From Dehalococcoidia bacterium (GTDB taxonomy: Bacteria; Chloroflexota; Dehalococcoidia; DSTF01; JALHUB01): a stretch of 13,501 nucleotides of DNA. Shown here piece by piece: positions 1 to 12,813 of the stretch. How positions within the stretch are numbered: position 1 is the stretch's first letter; each line of letters begins with the position of its first letter. Location of the stretch: positions 1-13,501 of the forward strand of contig JALHUB010000018.1 in the NCBI GenBank assembly GCA_022865685.1. Reading direction: 5' to 3'. Under the pieces are notes generated by a model. The model was given only the letters and a program-made list of their open reading frames with translations. It was not told the DNA's origin and did not search any database. Made by a program: the position numbers and the translations under genes.

Positions 1-236
1 GCCGACCGGCTGCGATTTCCCCAACCCTCCGAACCTGCGACCGAGCGTAACCGCAATTATACGCGGTCGATTGGCCTCGTCTGTGTCGCTCTCGAGGGCG
101 TCGCGGCCCATAGAGCTTTCAGCGACTGGCTGTGGGCTGACCACATCTGGGCCTGCAACCCTACAGTCCGCGTGACAAGCAGCCTCCGGTTTGATAGTCT
201 ACAGGTAGAGGAGTCGCCGAGCTCAAGGAGGGGCTG
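1..236 (+). other. Upstream region of the S49 peptidase gene; possible 3' end of a preceding ORF
   Basis: I recognise no gene here. Reading frame 1 is open from the window edge to a TGA at 235-237, giving 78 codons. That stop overlaps the ATG of the next gene as TGATG, an arrangement typical of translationally coupled genes. The predicted peptide has no motif I recognise, and its third-position GC is lower than in the neighbouring genes. It may therefore be plain intergenic DNA that happens to be open. No start codon can be assigned because the frame runs off the edge. No RNA gene is recognisable. Confidence 0.2.
172..200 (+). promoter_or_regulatory. Weak sigma70-like promoter candidate before the S49 peptidase gene
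   Basis: GTGACA (172-177) resembles a -35 box. It is followed after 17 nt by TAGTCT (195-200), a poor -10 box matching three of six consensus positions. Transcription would begin near 207 and leave a short leader carrying the Shine-Dalgarno sequence. The match is weak, and the call competes with the idea that this stretch is the end of an upstream ORF. Confidence 0.25.
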
Positions 237-1031
237 ATGCCGCTGTTCTCGTCCCCCAGGATAGCCGTCATGGAGCTTTTCGGCGTGCTCGGCGCGCCTT
301 CGCGCACGGTGGAGAACATCCGGCTTCTCCAGTCGCTGCGCGAGAACGATGCGGTCCGCTCCGTCGTCATCGACATCGACTCGCCGGGCGGCACCGTCGC
401 CGCCTCCGACTACCTCCACCGCTCAGTGCGCAAGCTCGCCGAGAAGAAGCCCGTCATCGCCTTCATCCGCGGCACAGGGGCGTCCGGCGGCTACATGGTG
501 AGCTGCGCCGCGACCAGGATCGTCGCTCTGCCGACGGCGATCGTCGGCTCTATCGGCGTCATCTCCGTCCGGCCGCTCGTGTACGAGCTGCTGGACAAGG
601 TCGGCGTCAAGGTGTCGGTGACCAAGTCCGGTCGCCTAAAGGACATGTGGTCAGCCTTCCGCGAGCCGACGGAGGAGGAGAAGCAAAGGGAGCAGGCGCT
701 GCTGGACGAATTCTACGAAACCTTCATACGGGTGGTGGTCGACGGCCGCAAGCTGCCGCCGGACGACGTCCGCGCATTGGCGACGGGCGAAGTCTTCACT
801 GCCGTCCGAGCGAAGGAGATGAACCTCTTAGATGAGCTGGGCGATCTGGATACCGCCATCGACATGGCCGCTGAGCTGGGCAAGACGCCGCGCAAGGTCC
901 GGTATGTCAGACCGAAACGCAACCTGCGCTCGCTGCTGATGTCGCGATTTGCGTCGGCGCTGGTCGAGGAAGTGAGCCTGCGGCTGGAGCAGTCTCTCCG
1001 GCCGCGCATCGACTATCGCAGACATCCCTAG
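237..1031 (+). CDS. sppA: S49-family serine peptidase (SppA-like signal peptide peptidase), lacking an N-terminal membrane anchor
   Basis: This is a 264-aa protein of the SppA/protease IV family, which uses a Ser-Lys dyad to degrade leftover signal peptides and misfolded membrane-associated proteins. Visible family features are the DIDSPGG strand-turn (46-52), the GASGGYMVS segment with the likely nucleophile Ser83, and KSGRLKDMW with the likely general base Lys135. The length fits the single-domain family core. The start at ATG 237 follows a strong AAGGAGGG Shine-Dalgarno (225-232). An in-frame stop at 195-197 rules out a meaningful upstream extension. No signal peptide or transmembrane helix is visible at the N terminus, unlike classical SppA, so the protein may be cytosolic or peripherally bound. 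A lipoprotein HtrA-type protease follows 123 bp downstream on the same strand, suggesting a protein-quality-control pair. Family assignment is firm; the substrate and location are inferred. Confidence 0.9.
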   Translation: MPLFSSPRIAVMELFGVLGAPSRTVENIRLLQSLRENDAVRSVVIDIDSPGGTVAASDYLHRSVRKLAEKKPVIAFIRGTGASGGYMVSCAATRIVALPTAIVGSIGVISVRPLVYELLDKVGVKVSVTKSGRLKDMWSAFREPTEEEKQREQALLDEFYETFIRVVVDGRKLPPDDVRALATGEVFTAVRAKEMNLLDELGDLDTAIDMAAELGKTPRKVRYVRPKRNLRSLLMSRFASALVEEVSLRLEQSLRPRIDYRRHP

Positions 1032-1079
1032 TCCCCGAACTGTAACAATTCCTCAACACTTTTCTAACCGGACTTCGGC

Positions 1080-1146
1080 AATAATTTAACGCATCGCCGC
1101 AGAAAATCTATGTAGGCGCGTTGCGCGCCGGTTACTCCAAAGGAGG
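1080..1146 (+). promoter_or_regulatory. AT-rich upstream region of the HtrA gene: -10-like box, small leader hairpin, strong RBS
   Basis: The 123-bp gap after the S49 gene is AT-rich compared with its surroundings. AATAAT at 1080-1085 matches five of six -10 consensus bases, but no good -35 box lies 16-18 nt upstream. A perfect 6-bp hairpin, GGCGCG-TTG-CGCGCC, occupies 1115-1129 in the presumed leader. The Shine-Dalgarno AAAGGAGG (1139-1146) sits 8 nt before the ATG. Together these suggest the protease can be transcribed on its own as well as from upstream. Confidence 0.35.
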
Positions 1147-1154
1147 CTAGATAC

Positions 1155-2312
1155 ATGTTCAACCGGATTCGTGCCAGCCGTTTCCCGGCGGGACTGGTCA
1201 TCGTGGCGCTCATCGCCCTGTTCGCCTCGACGATGGTCGCTTGCAGTTCTGACAAGTCCAGCGCCGAGCAGAGCCCGTCGCCGACGGCGCAGTCCCAGTC
1301 GACGCCGTCGACCGCCACAAAGGACGAAGGCTCGGTGCCTGATCTATACGATAGCGTTCGCCCGTCCGTCGTGCGCATCACCAGCATTAGCACTACCCGC
1401 ACGTCCTTTGGCACGCAGCAGAGCGAAGGCCTGGGCTCCGGCATCATCCTCGACACCGACGGGAACATACTGACCAACTACCACGTCGTCGAGAGCGCCA
1501 AAGAGCTGGTAGTGACGCTCGGCGATGAGTCGAGCGCCAGCGCGCAGATCGTCGGCACCGACCCGGCAGGCGACCTGGCGGTCATCAAGGCGGACTTCCC
1601 GTCGGACATCAGCCTCTCGCCGGCCACGCTCGGCGATTCCGACCAGATCCGCGTCGGCGAGTCGGTCATCGCCATCGGCAACCCGTTCGGCCTCGATGGA
1701 ACGGTGACGGAGGGGATCATCAGCGGTCTCGACCGCACGCTGGCCGAGCAGCAGAACCGCCCGCTGCGCGAGCTCATCCAGACCGACGCCGCGATCAACC
1801 CGGGCAACTCCGGCGGGCCGCTCGTCGACTTCAGCGGCGAGGTCATCGGCATCAACACCGCCATCGAGAACCCCTCCGGCGCGGACGTCTTCTCCGGCAT
1901 CGGCTACGCCATCCCCATCAATGCGGCGAAGCAGGAGCTATCGCAGTTGCTGGCCGGCAAAACTATCGTGCATGCGCGGCTGGGCGTCTCCGGCCAGACG
2001 ATTACGCCCAACCTGGCCAAGGAGCTGAACCTGGCGGTGAACGAGGGCGTGTACGTCGTGCAGGTTGACGGCAGCGGGCCGGCAGGCAGTGCGGGTGTGC
2101 ACGGCGCGGAGAGCGCGGGACAGAACACGCTGACGGTAGCCTCGGGCGGCGACGTGATTACCGGCATCGACAGCGCCACGACGGCGAAGTTCGACGACCT
2201 GGCGACTTACATCGACACCAAGCAGCCCGGCGACAAGGTCACGCTGCACGTCGTCCGGGACGGCAACAAGATGGACATCGACGTGACGCTGGGGGAGTGG
2301 CCGAACCCGTAG
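1155..2312 (+). CDS. htrA: HtrA/DegP-type trypsin-like serine protease with one PDZ domain, predicted lipoprotein
   Basis: This is a 385-aa envelope serine protease that degrades or refolds damaged extracytoplasmic proteins. The N terminus has basic residues, a hydrophobic stretch (13-29) and a lipobox-like MVAC with Cys30, so it is probably exported and lipid-anchored. A Ser/Thr/Pro/Gln-rich linker (31-60) follows. The trypsin-like domain spans about 63-265 with the catalytic triad His110 (TNYHVV), Asp140 (DLAVIK) and Ser219 (NPGNSGGPL). A single PDZ domain (about 275-380) contains GGDVITGID and ends with VTLHVVRDG. Length and order fit one-PDZ HtrA proteases such as the DegS/HtrA group. The ATG at 1155 is chosen because of the AAAGGAGG Shine-Dalgarno 8 nt upstream and the complete signal sequence. 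It follows the S49 peptidase gene and ends at its own hairpin terminator. The lipobox is slightly non-ideal, with Met at -3. Confidence 0.93.
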   Translation: MFNRIRASRFPAGLVIVALIALFASTMVACSSDKSSAEQSPSPTAQSQSTPSTATKDEGSVPDLYDSVRPSVVRITSISTTRTSFGTQQSEGLGSGIILDTDGNILTNYHVVESAKELVVTLGDESSASAQIVGTDPAGDLAVIKADFPSDISLSPATLGDSDQIRVGESVIAIGNPFGLDGTVTEGIISGLDRTLAEQQNRPLRELIQTDAAINPGNSGGPLVDFSGEVIGINTAIENPSGADVFSGIGYAIPINAAKQELSQLLAGKTIVHARLGVSGQTITPNLAKELNLAVNEGVYVVQVDGSGPAGSAGVHGAESAGQNTLTVASGGDVITGIDSATTAKFDDLATYIDTKQPGDKVTLHVVRDGNKMDIDVTLGEWPNP

Positions 2313-2336
2313 CGAACGACACGAATCAGGCCTGCT

Positions 2337-2368
2337 GAGAGGCGTCGGACGCGGGTCCGTCGCCTCTC
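2337..2368 (+). terminator. Hairpin terminator after the HtrA gene
   Basis: GAGAGGCGTCGGAC (2337-2350) pairs with GTCCGTCGCCTCTC (2355-2368). The result is a 14-bp stem with one T-T mismatch and a four-base loop. It begins 25 nt after the stop codon and is followed by a pyrimidine-rich but interrupted tract (TCTATGTCT). Stem strength and placement support termination; the weak T tract lowers certainty. Confidence 0.7.
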
Positions 2369-2389
2369 TCTATGTCTAGCGATAGCCTC

Positions 2390-2412
2390 GCCGTCCCCTC
2401 TGGCGGGACGGC
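2390..2412 (-). terminator. Hairpin downstream of cobO, possible terminator
   Basis: GCCGTCCC (2390-2397) and GGGACGGC (2405-2412) form a perfect 8-bp stem with a 7-nt loop. It lies 38 nt past the cobO stop on the minus strand, in the convergent gap between the HtrA gene and cobO. No T run follows on the minus strand, so it may be a weak or Rho-assisted stop, or a 3' stability hairpin. Confidence 0.4.
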
Positions 2413-2450
2413 GCAGGAACTCGGGGCGTGGCTCCCCCGGCTTTCGCGCC

Positions 2451-2990
2451 TTAGTAGTCGATTCCCGGGACGGCCGGCAGGTCGCGTTGGAAGGGGTGCT
2501 TCACCTCTCGCATCTCCGTCACCAGGTCGGCGAACTCGATGAGGCGATGCGGCGCCTTTCTCCCCGTAATGACTACGTGCACGCTCTCCGGACGGTTGCG
2601 CAGGACGTCGAGGACTTCGTCCAGCGCCAGCCAGTCGAACGCGAGCGGGTAGGTCAGCTCGTCCAGTCTAACGACGTCGTAGGCGCCGGACGCGATCTCC
2701 CGGCGCGCTCGCCGCCAGCCGACCTGGGCCATCGCCTTGTCCTTCTCGATGTCGTCGGAGAGCCAGGTGAAGCCGCGACCGACGGCAGTGAACTCGGCGC
2801 CGATCTTCTTGACCGCCTGCCGCTCCCCGTAGTCGCCGCCGGCCGCCTTCATGAAGGAGAGCATGAGGACGCGCAGCCCTCGCCCGCGGGCGCGCATCAG
2901 TATGCCGAGGGCGGCCGTCGTCTTTCCCTTGCCGTCGCCGGTGTAGACGATGACCAGCGACTTCTTATCCGCGGCGTTCTTCTCGACCAT
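2451..2990 (-). CDS. cobO: Cob(I)yrinic acid a,c-diamide adenosyltransferase (CobO/BtuR type)
   Basis: This 179-aa corrinoid adenosyltransferase (EC 2.5.1.17) moves the 5'-deoxyadenosyl group of ATP onto the cobalt of reduced corrinoids. It makes adenosylcobalamin in the cytoplasm. The Walker A motif GDGKGKTT (18-25) lies in the context YTGDGKGKTTAALG that defines the family. Further hallmarks are GRGFTW, LDELTYPL, GRKAPHRLIEFADLVTEM and the C-terminal VKHPF...GIDY. Full length matches the family. The start at ATG 2990 has GGGAGG 6 nt upstream (plus-strand 2997-3002). It stands alone, with no other cobalamin-synthesis gene in view. It is divergent from rpoB and convergent with the HtrA gene. 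The organism is therefore likely to use B12, consistent with the B12-binding radical SAM family member at the right end. The short leader leaves no room for a cobalamin riboswitch. Confidence 0.95.
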   Translation of the reverse strand: MVEKNAADKKSLVIVYTGDGKGKTTAALGILMRARGRGLRVLMLSFMKAAGGDYGERQAVKKIGAEFTAVGRGFTWLSDDIEKDKAMAQVGWRRARREIASGAYDVVRLDELTYPLAFDWLALDEVLDVLRNRPESVHVVITGRKAPHRLIEFADLVTEMREVKHPFQRDLPAVPGIDY

Positions 2991-3017
2991 ACGCTTCCTC
3001 CCGCTGACACTGCCGTG

Positions 3018-3026
3018 ATTCTAGCA
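3018..3026 (-). promoter_or_regulatory. Extended -10 promoter for cobO
   Basis: On the minus strand the sequence reads TGC-TAGAAT (plus 3026 down to 3018). This is an extended -10 element whose hexamer matches five of six consensus bases. A start near 3011 would leave a leader of about 20 nt before the cobO ATG. No good -35 hexamer stands at 16-18 nt, which extended -10 promoters can tolerate. Confidence 0.5.
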
Positions 3027-3097
3027 GGCGAAGGCTGGGCATGGCGAGCAATCGGCATTTCTTAGGCGTCTGGGGGTTGCAATATCGGTGGGAAGAC

Positions 3098-3141
3098 TGT
3101 ATATTTATTGGTTGACGTGGCGCTTCTGCCTCTGCTATACT
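3098..3141 (+). promoter_or_regulatory. rpoBC promoter: UP-like tract, -35, extended -10
   Basis: TTGACG (3112-3117) and TATACT (3136-3141) are separated by 18 nt, each matching five of six consensus bases. TG at 3133-3134 forms an extended -10. Immediately upstream, 3098-3110 is almost purely A/T in a GC-rich genome, like an UP element contacted by the alpha subunit. Transcription should begin near 3148, giving a leader of about 120 nt. This is the strongest promoter in the window, as expected for RNA polymerase genes detached from the ribosomal protein operon. Confidence 0.85.
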
Positions 3142-3166
3142 TAGCCTGGTTGCAGATAGGCAGAAG
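3123..3166. repeat. Perfect 9-bp inverted repeat bracketing the rpoB -10 box
   Basis: CTTCTGCCT (3123-3131) lies in the spacer between -35 and -10. Its exact reverse complement AGGCAGAAG (3158-3166) lies at about +11 to +19. The arm centres are 35 bp apart. Only the right arm would be transcribed from the predicted start, so an RNA hairpin cannot explain the symmetry. A DNA-bound regulator is the simpler reading, but that is inference. Confidence 0.55.
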
Positions 3167-3268
3167 ACCCCCTTTGTCACCAAATTCCCCACAAAAGGAT
3201 CAATGGTAGCTTCCGTCCTTTGACCACAAGAGACTGCGGACTTAACGGCTCTTGAGGAGAAGACTAAT
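3148..3268 (+). promoter_or_regulatory. rpoB 5' leader with alternative base-pairing segments and RBS-proximal hairpin
   Basis: The predicted leader holds three related segments: A, CCTTTGT (3171-3177); B, ACAAAAGGA (3191-3199); and C, TCCTTTG (3216-3222). A can pair with B over 7 bp with one bulged A. B can instead pair with C over 7 bp with the same bulge. The two structures exclude each other. A further perfect 6-bp repeat, CAAGAG (3227-3232) and CTCTTG (3249-3254), forms a stem that runs into the Shine-Dalgarno GAGGAG (3254-3259), 9 nt before the rpoB ATG. No uridine run marks a leader terminator. Control at translation or through RNA stability is possible but unproven. Confidence 0.4.
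3203..3223 (+). CDS. Six-codon mini-ORF in the rpoB leader (MVASVL)
   Basis: ATG at 3203 opens a six-codon frame that closes with TGA at 3221-3223, inside the rpoB leader. AAAAGGA (3193-3199) lies just upstream as a Shine-Dalgarno, but the spacing of 3 nt is short. The frame covers leader segment C, so a translating ribosome would block the B-C pairing described for the leader. The codons show no run of one amino acid such as classical attenuators use. It could easily be chance. Confidence 0.2.
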   Translation: MVASVL

Positions 3269-11591
<8,323 letters not shown>

Positions 11592-11610
11592 CAGCCCTAC
11601 CGCTCTAGAG

Positions 11611-11643
11611 ATGAGAAAGCCCCAATCATTGGGGCTCTCTCAT
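11611..11643 (+). terminator. rpoBC terminator, probably bidirectional
   Basis: ATGAGA-A-AGCCCCAA (11611-11625) pairs with TTGGGGCT-C-TCTCAT (11629-11643) around a TCA loop. The result is 14 bp with one A-C mismatch, starting 20 nt after the rpoC stop. Only a short T run follows on the plus strand. Read on the minus strand, the second arm and following bases are T-rich (CTTTCTCATCTCT), so the same element can end the convergent tetR/small-ORF transcript. Confidence 0.8.
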
Positions 11644-11710
11644 TTGGCGGGGAAATAAGCCTCGCGCAGGCCCGGGCGGGCGGGCAGAGCGAGGACGTCC
11701 TAATCAGAAA

Positions 11711-11836
11711 TCATCGGCGTCGGGCCGCCGTCTTCTTAGCCTTTCTTGCCATCGCGACGCGGGCCGGGCGCTCGGCCCGTCGACTCATCTCAGCAGCCCG
11801 CGCTCTCAAGTAGTACTCAGCCGCCGCTTCCAACAT
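11711..11836 (-). CDS. Small, very basic 41-aa protein downstream of the TetR regulator
   Basis: This is an uncharacterised small ORF that I do not recognise. ATG at 11836 is preceded by TAGGAGGA, a near-perfect Shine-Dalgarno, whose GGAGG (plus-strand 11844-11848) ends 7 nt before the start. The 41-residue product begins MLEAAAEYYLRARAAE and ends KAKKTAARRR. It contains 10 Arg, 3 Lys, 13 Ala and 4 Glu, for a net charge near +9. The N-terminal half could form an amphipathic helix. The tail resembles the Lys/Ala/Arg tails of DNA-binding proteins, but that is only composition. It lies 51 bp after the tetR stop on the same strand, with a stable hairpin between them, so the two may be co-transcribed. 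Nucleic-acid binding is a guess. The ribosome binding site is the main evidence for its reality. Confidence 0.5.
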   Translation of the reverse strand: MLEAAAEYYLRARAAEMSRRAERPARVAMARKAKKTAARRR

Positions 11837-11855
11837 ACCTGGTCCTCCTATCGCC

Positions 11856-11885
11856 CTCGCCGCCGACGGCGTCAGCGGCAGCGAG
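11856..11885 (-). other. Intercistronic hairpin between tetR and the small basic ORF
   Basis: CTCGCCGCCG (11856-11865) faces CGGCAGCGAG (11876-11885) across a 10-nt loop. As minus-strand RNA this is a 10-bp stem with one G-U pair. It starts 2 nt after the tetR stop codon and ends 6 nt before the AGGAGG of the small ORF. With no T run it is more likely a stability or processing hairpin than a full terminator, though partial termination is possible. Confidence 0.45.
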
Positions 11886-11887
11886 CT

Positions 11888-12511
11888 TCACGTCGCCTGC
11901 CTGCCCTTGCGCTTCTCCGGCGCCAGGACGTTGAGCCGAAGCAGGCTGAATATCTCGTCGGTATCGACGCTCGGGTCGATTGCCTTGTGCAGTTGCAGTC
12001 CCCGGTACAGCGCCATCAGCAGGTTTGCCATCGCCAATGGGTTCGCCTCCAGGCGCATCGTTCCCTGCTCGATGGCGAGGCGGCAGACCTCGGTGAGAGC
12101 CTGCCGGAGCATCGACCGCTGCTCTCGCACGCGTGCCTGGTGCCGCGGGTTTCGCAGCGTCTCCGGCCAGATCTCGATGTCCAGGCGGGCCCAGTGCTCG
12201 AAGTCCGGCCTGAGGAACTGCCCCCAGAACCTATCGCCCAGCACGGTCAACGCCTCGGCGGCCTCTGACGTCTGGGCCTTCGCCTCGTCGATGAACCGCA
12301 TCTCCTGCTGCGTGCGACGCTCCGCGACCGCATCGATGAGGTCGTCTTTACTGTCAAAGTAGCGGTAGACGGCGCCGGGACTGAGCTGCGACTCCTCGCA
12401 GATGTCGTGCATCGTCGTCTGGTGGAGTCCCCTGCGGATGAAGCACGTCTCGGCTGCGTCGAGGATTTCCGCTCTGCGGGCCTCCAGGTGGGCCGTGCTC
12501 ATCTTCGGCAT
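11888..12511 (-). CDS. TetR/AcrR-family transcriptional regulator
   Basis: This is a 207-aa dimeric repressor-type DNA-binding protein. The N-terminal TetR helix-turn-helix is clear: RRAEILDAAETCFIRRGL, then TTMHDICEESQLSPGAVYRYF and the following SKDDLIDAV. The C-terminal ligand-binding helices (about 75-200) are too divergent to name an inducer. The preferred start is ATG at 12511 (MPKMSTAHL), preceded by GGAGAAGGA. A longer frame begins with TTG at 12559, but it reads through the inverted repeat and has no good ribosome binding site. The C terminus is basic (PEKRKGRQAT). The gene has its own TTGACA-N17-TATTTT promoter. Repeats lie between the transcription start and the ATG, as expected for autorepression. 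Apart from itself and the small ORF behind it, no obvious target gene is adjacent. Confidence 0.92.
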   Translation of the reverse strand: MPKMSTAHLEARRAEILDAAETCFIRRGLHQTTMHDICEESQLSPGAVYRYFDSKDDLIDAVAERRTQQEMRFIDEAKAQTSEAAEALTVLGDRFWGQFLRPDFEHWARLDIEIWPETLRNPRHQARVREQRSMLRQALTEVCRLAIEQGTMRLEANPLAMANLLMALYRGLQLHKAIDPSVDTDEIFSLLRLNVLAPEKRKGRQAT

Positions 12512-12527
12512 GATCGTCCTTCTCCGT

Positions 12528-12557
12528 GTTAGCCGGCCGGCGGGGCTGCCGGCTAAC
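12528..12557. promoter_or_regulatory. 10-bp perfect inverted repeat in the tetR leader
   Basis: GTTAGCCGGC (12528-12537) and GCCGGCTAAC (12548-12557) are exact reverse complements separated by 10 bp. The element ends 16 bp before the preferred tetR start codon. It could be an operator with arms two helical turns apart, or a 10-bp RNA stem in the leader just upstream of the ribosome binding site. The sequence alone does not decide between them. Confidence 0.5.
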
Positions 12558-12558
12558 A

Positions 12559-12588
12559 AGCGTTCGCTTTTAAAAACGAGCGTTCACT
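12559..12588. promoter_or_regulatory. Tandem 10-bp repeats at the tetR transcription start, candidate operator
   Basis: AGCGTTCGCT (12559-12568) and AGCGTTCACT (12579-12588) differ at one base and are exactly 20 bp apart, or two helical turns. The first sits in the partial palindrome AAGCG-TT-CGCTT (12558-12569). The second overlaps AACG-AG-CGTT (12575-12584). Short palindromes of the CGTT/AACG type are common in TetR-family operators. The pair covers about +1 to +30 of the predicted tetR transcript, a natural place for autorepression. Confidence 0.5.
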
Positions 12589-12593
12589 CTCCT

Positions 12594-12622
12594 AAAATAG
12601 GATGACGCCGGTTAATTGTCAA
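12594..12622 (-). promoter_or_regulatory. tetR promoter
   Basis: On the minus strand a consensus TTGACA (-35, plus 12617-12622) is followed after 17 nt by TATTTT (-10, plus 12594-12599), which matches four of six bases. Transcription would start near 12587, leaving a leader of about 75 nt that contains both repeat sets. A second TTGACA lies exactly 20 bp further upstream (plus 12637-12642), without an obvious -10 box of its own. Confidence 0.65.
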
Positions 12623-12639
12623 TACCCCGGGCTGACTGT

Positions 12640-12800
12640 CAACGGACCTACCTGCGGGCGGGCAGGTTAGGAAACGGATAAGCGGATGGTGGTGCTGCGG
12701 CGGCGGGTACTGAGCCCCGCCGCTACAGAGAGAACGCCGCGCATGGAAGCGGCTCGGGAACGGAGTCCTGATCCTACAGGAGGGCGAGACGCCCGACCTA
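12640..12800. repeat. Cluster of small palindromes in the gap between tetR and the radical SAM gene
   Basis: This stretch is non-coding as far as I can see. It contains three hairpins. ACCTGC-N6-GCAGGT (12650-12667) extends to 9 bp with one bulge across 12647-12671. GCGGCGGG-N8-CCCGCCGC (12700-12723) is perfect. GGGCG-AGA-CGCCC (12782-12794) is a small perfect stem. The density of palindromes is reminiscent of REP-like dispersed intergenic elements. Copy number cannot be judged from one window. One or more stems could also end the radical SAM transcript, though no T run follows. Confidence 0.35.
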
Positions 12801-12813
12801 CGCGGGCGGACGT

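Noticed and set aside
1..236. Structured RNA gene (tRNA, SRP RNA, tmRNA) in the left-end region
   Set aside because: No cloverleaf, SRP core or tmRNA 3' sequence could be recognised by reading.
2991..3060. Cobalamin riboswitch before cobO
   Set aside because: The predicted leader is only about 20 nt, and I see no B12-box or kissing-loop fold in the region.
11746..11934. 62-codon plus-strand frame after rpoC
   Set aside because: It has no ribosome binding site, is Pro/Ser-rich, and overlaps both the minus-strand small ORF and the end of tetR. The minus-strand reading is better supported.
11888..12559. Longer tetR start at TTG 12559
   Set aside because: It adds 16 residues (MLAGSPAGR...) encoded by the inverted repeat and lacks a suitable ribosome binding site. 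ATG 12511 has one and gives a standard TetR N terminus.
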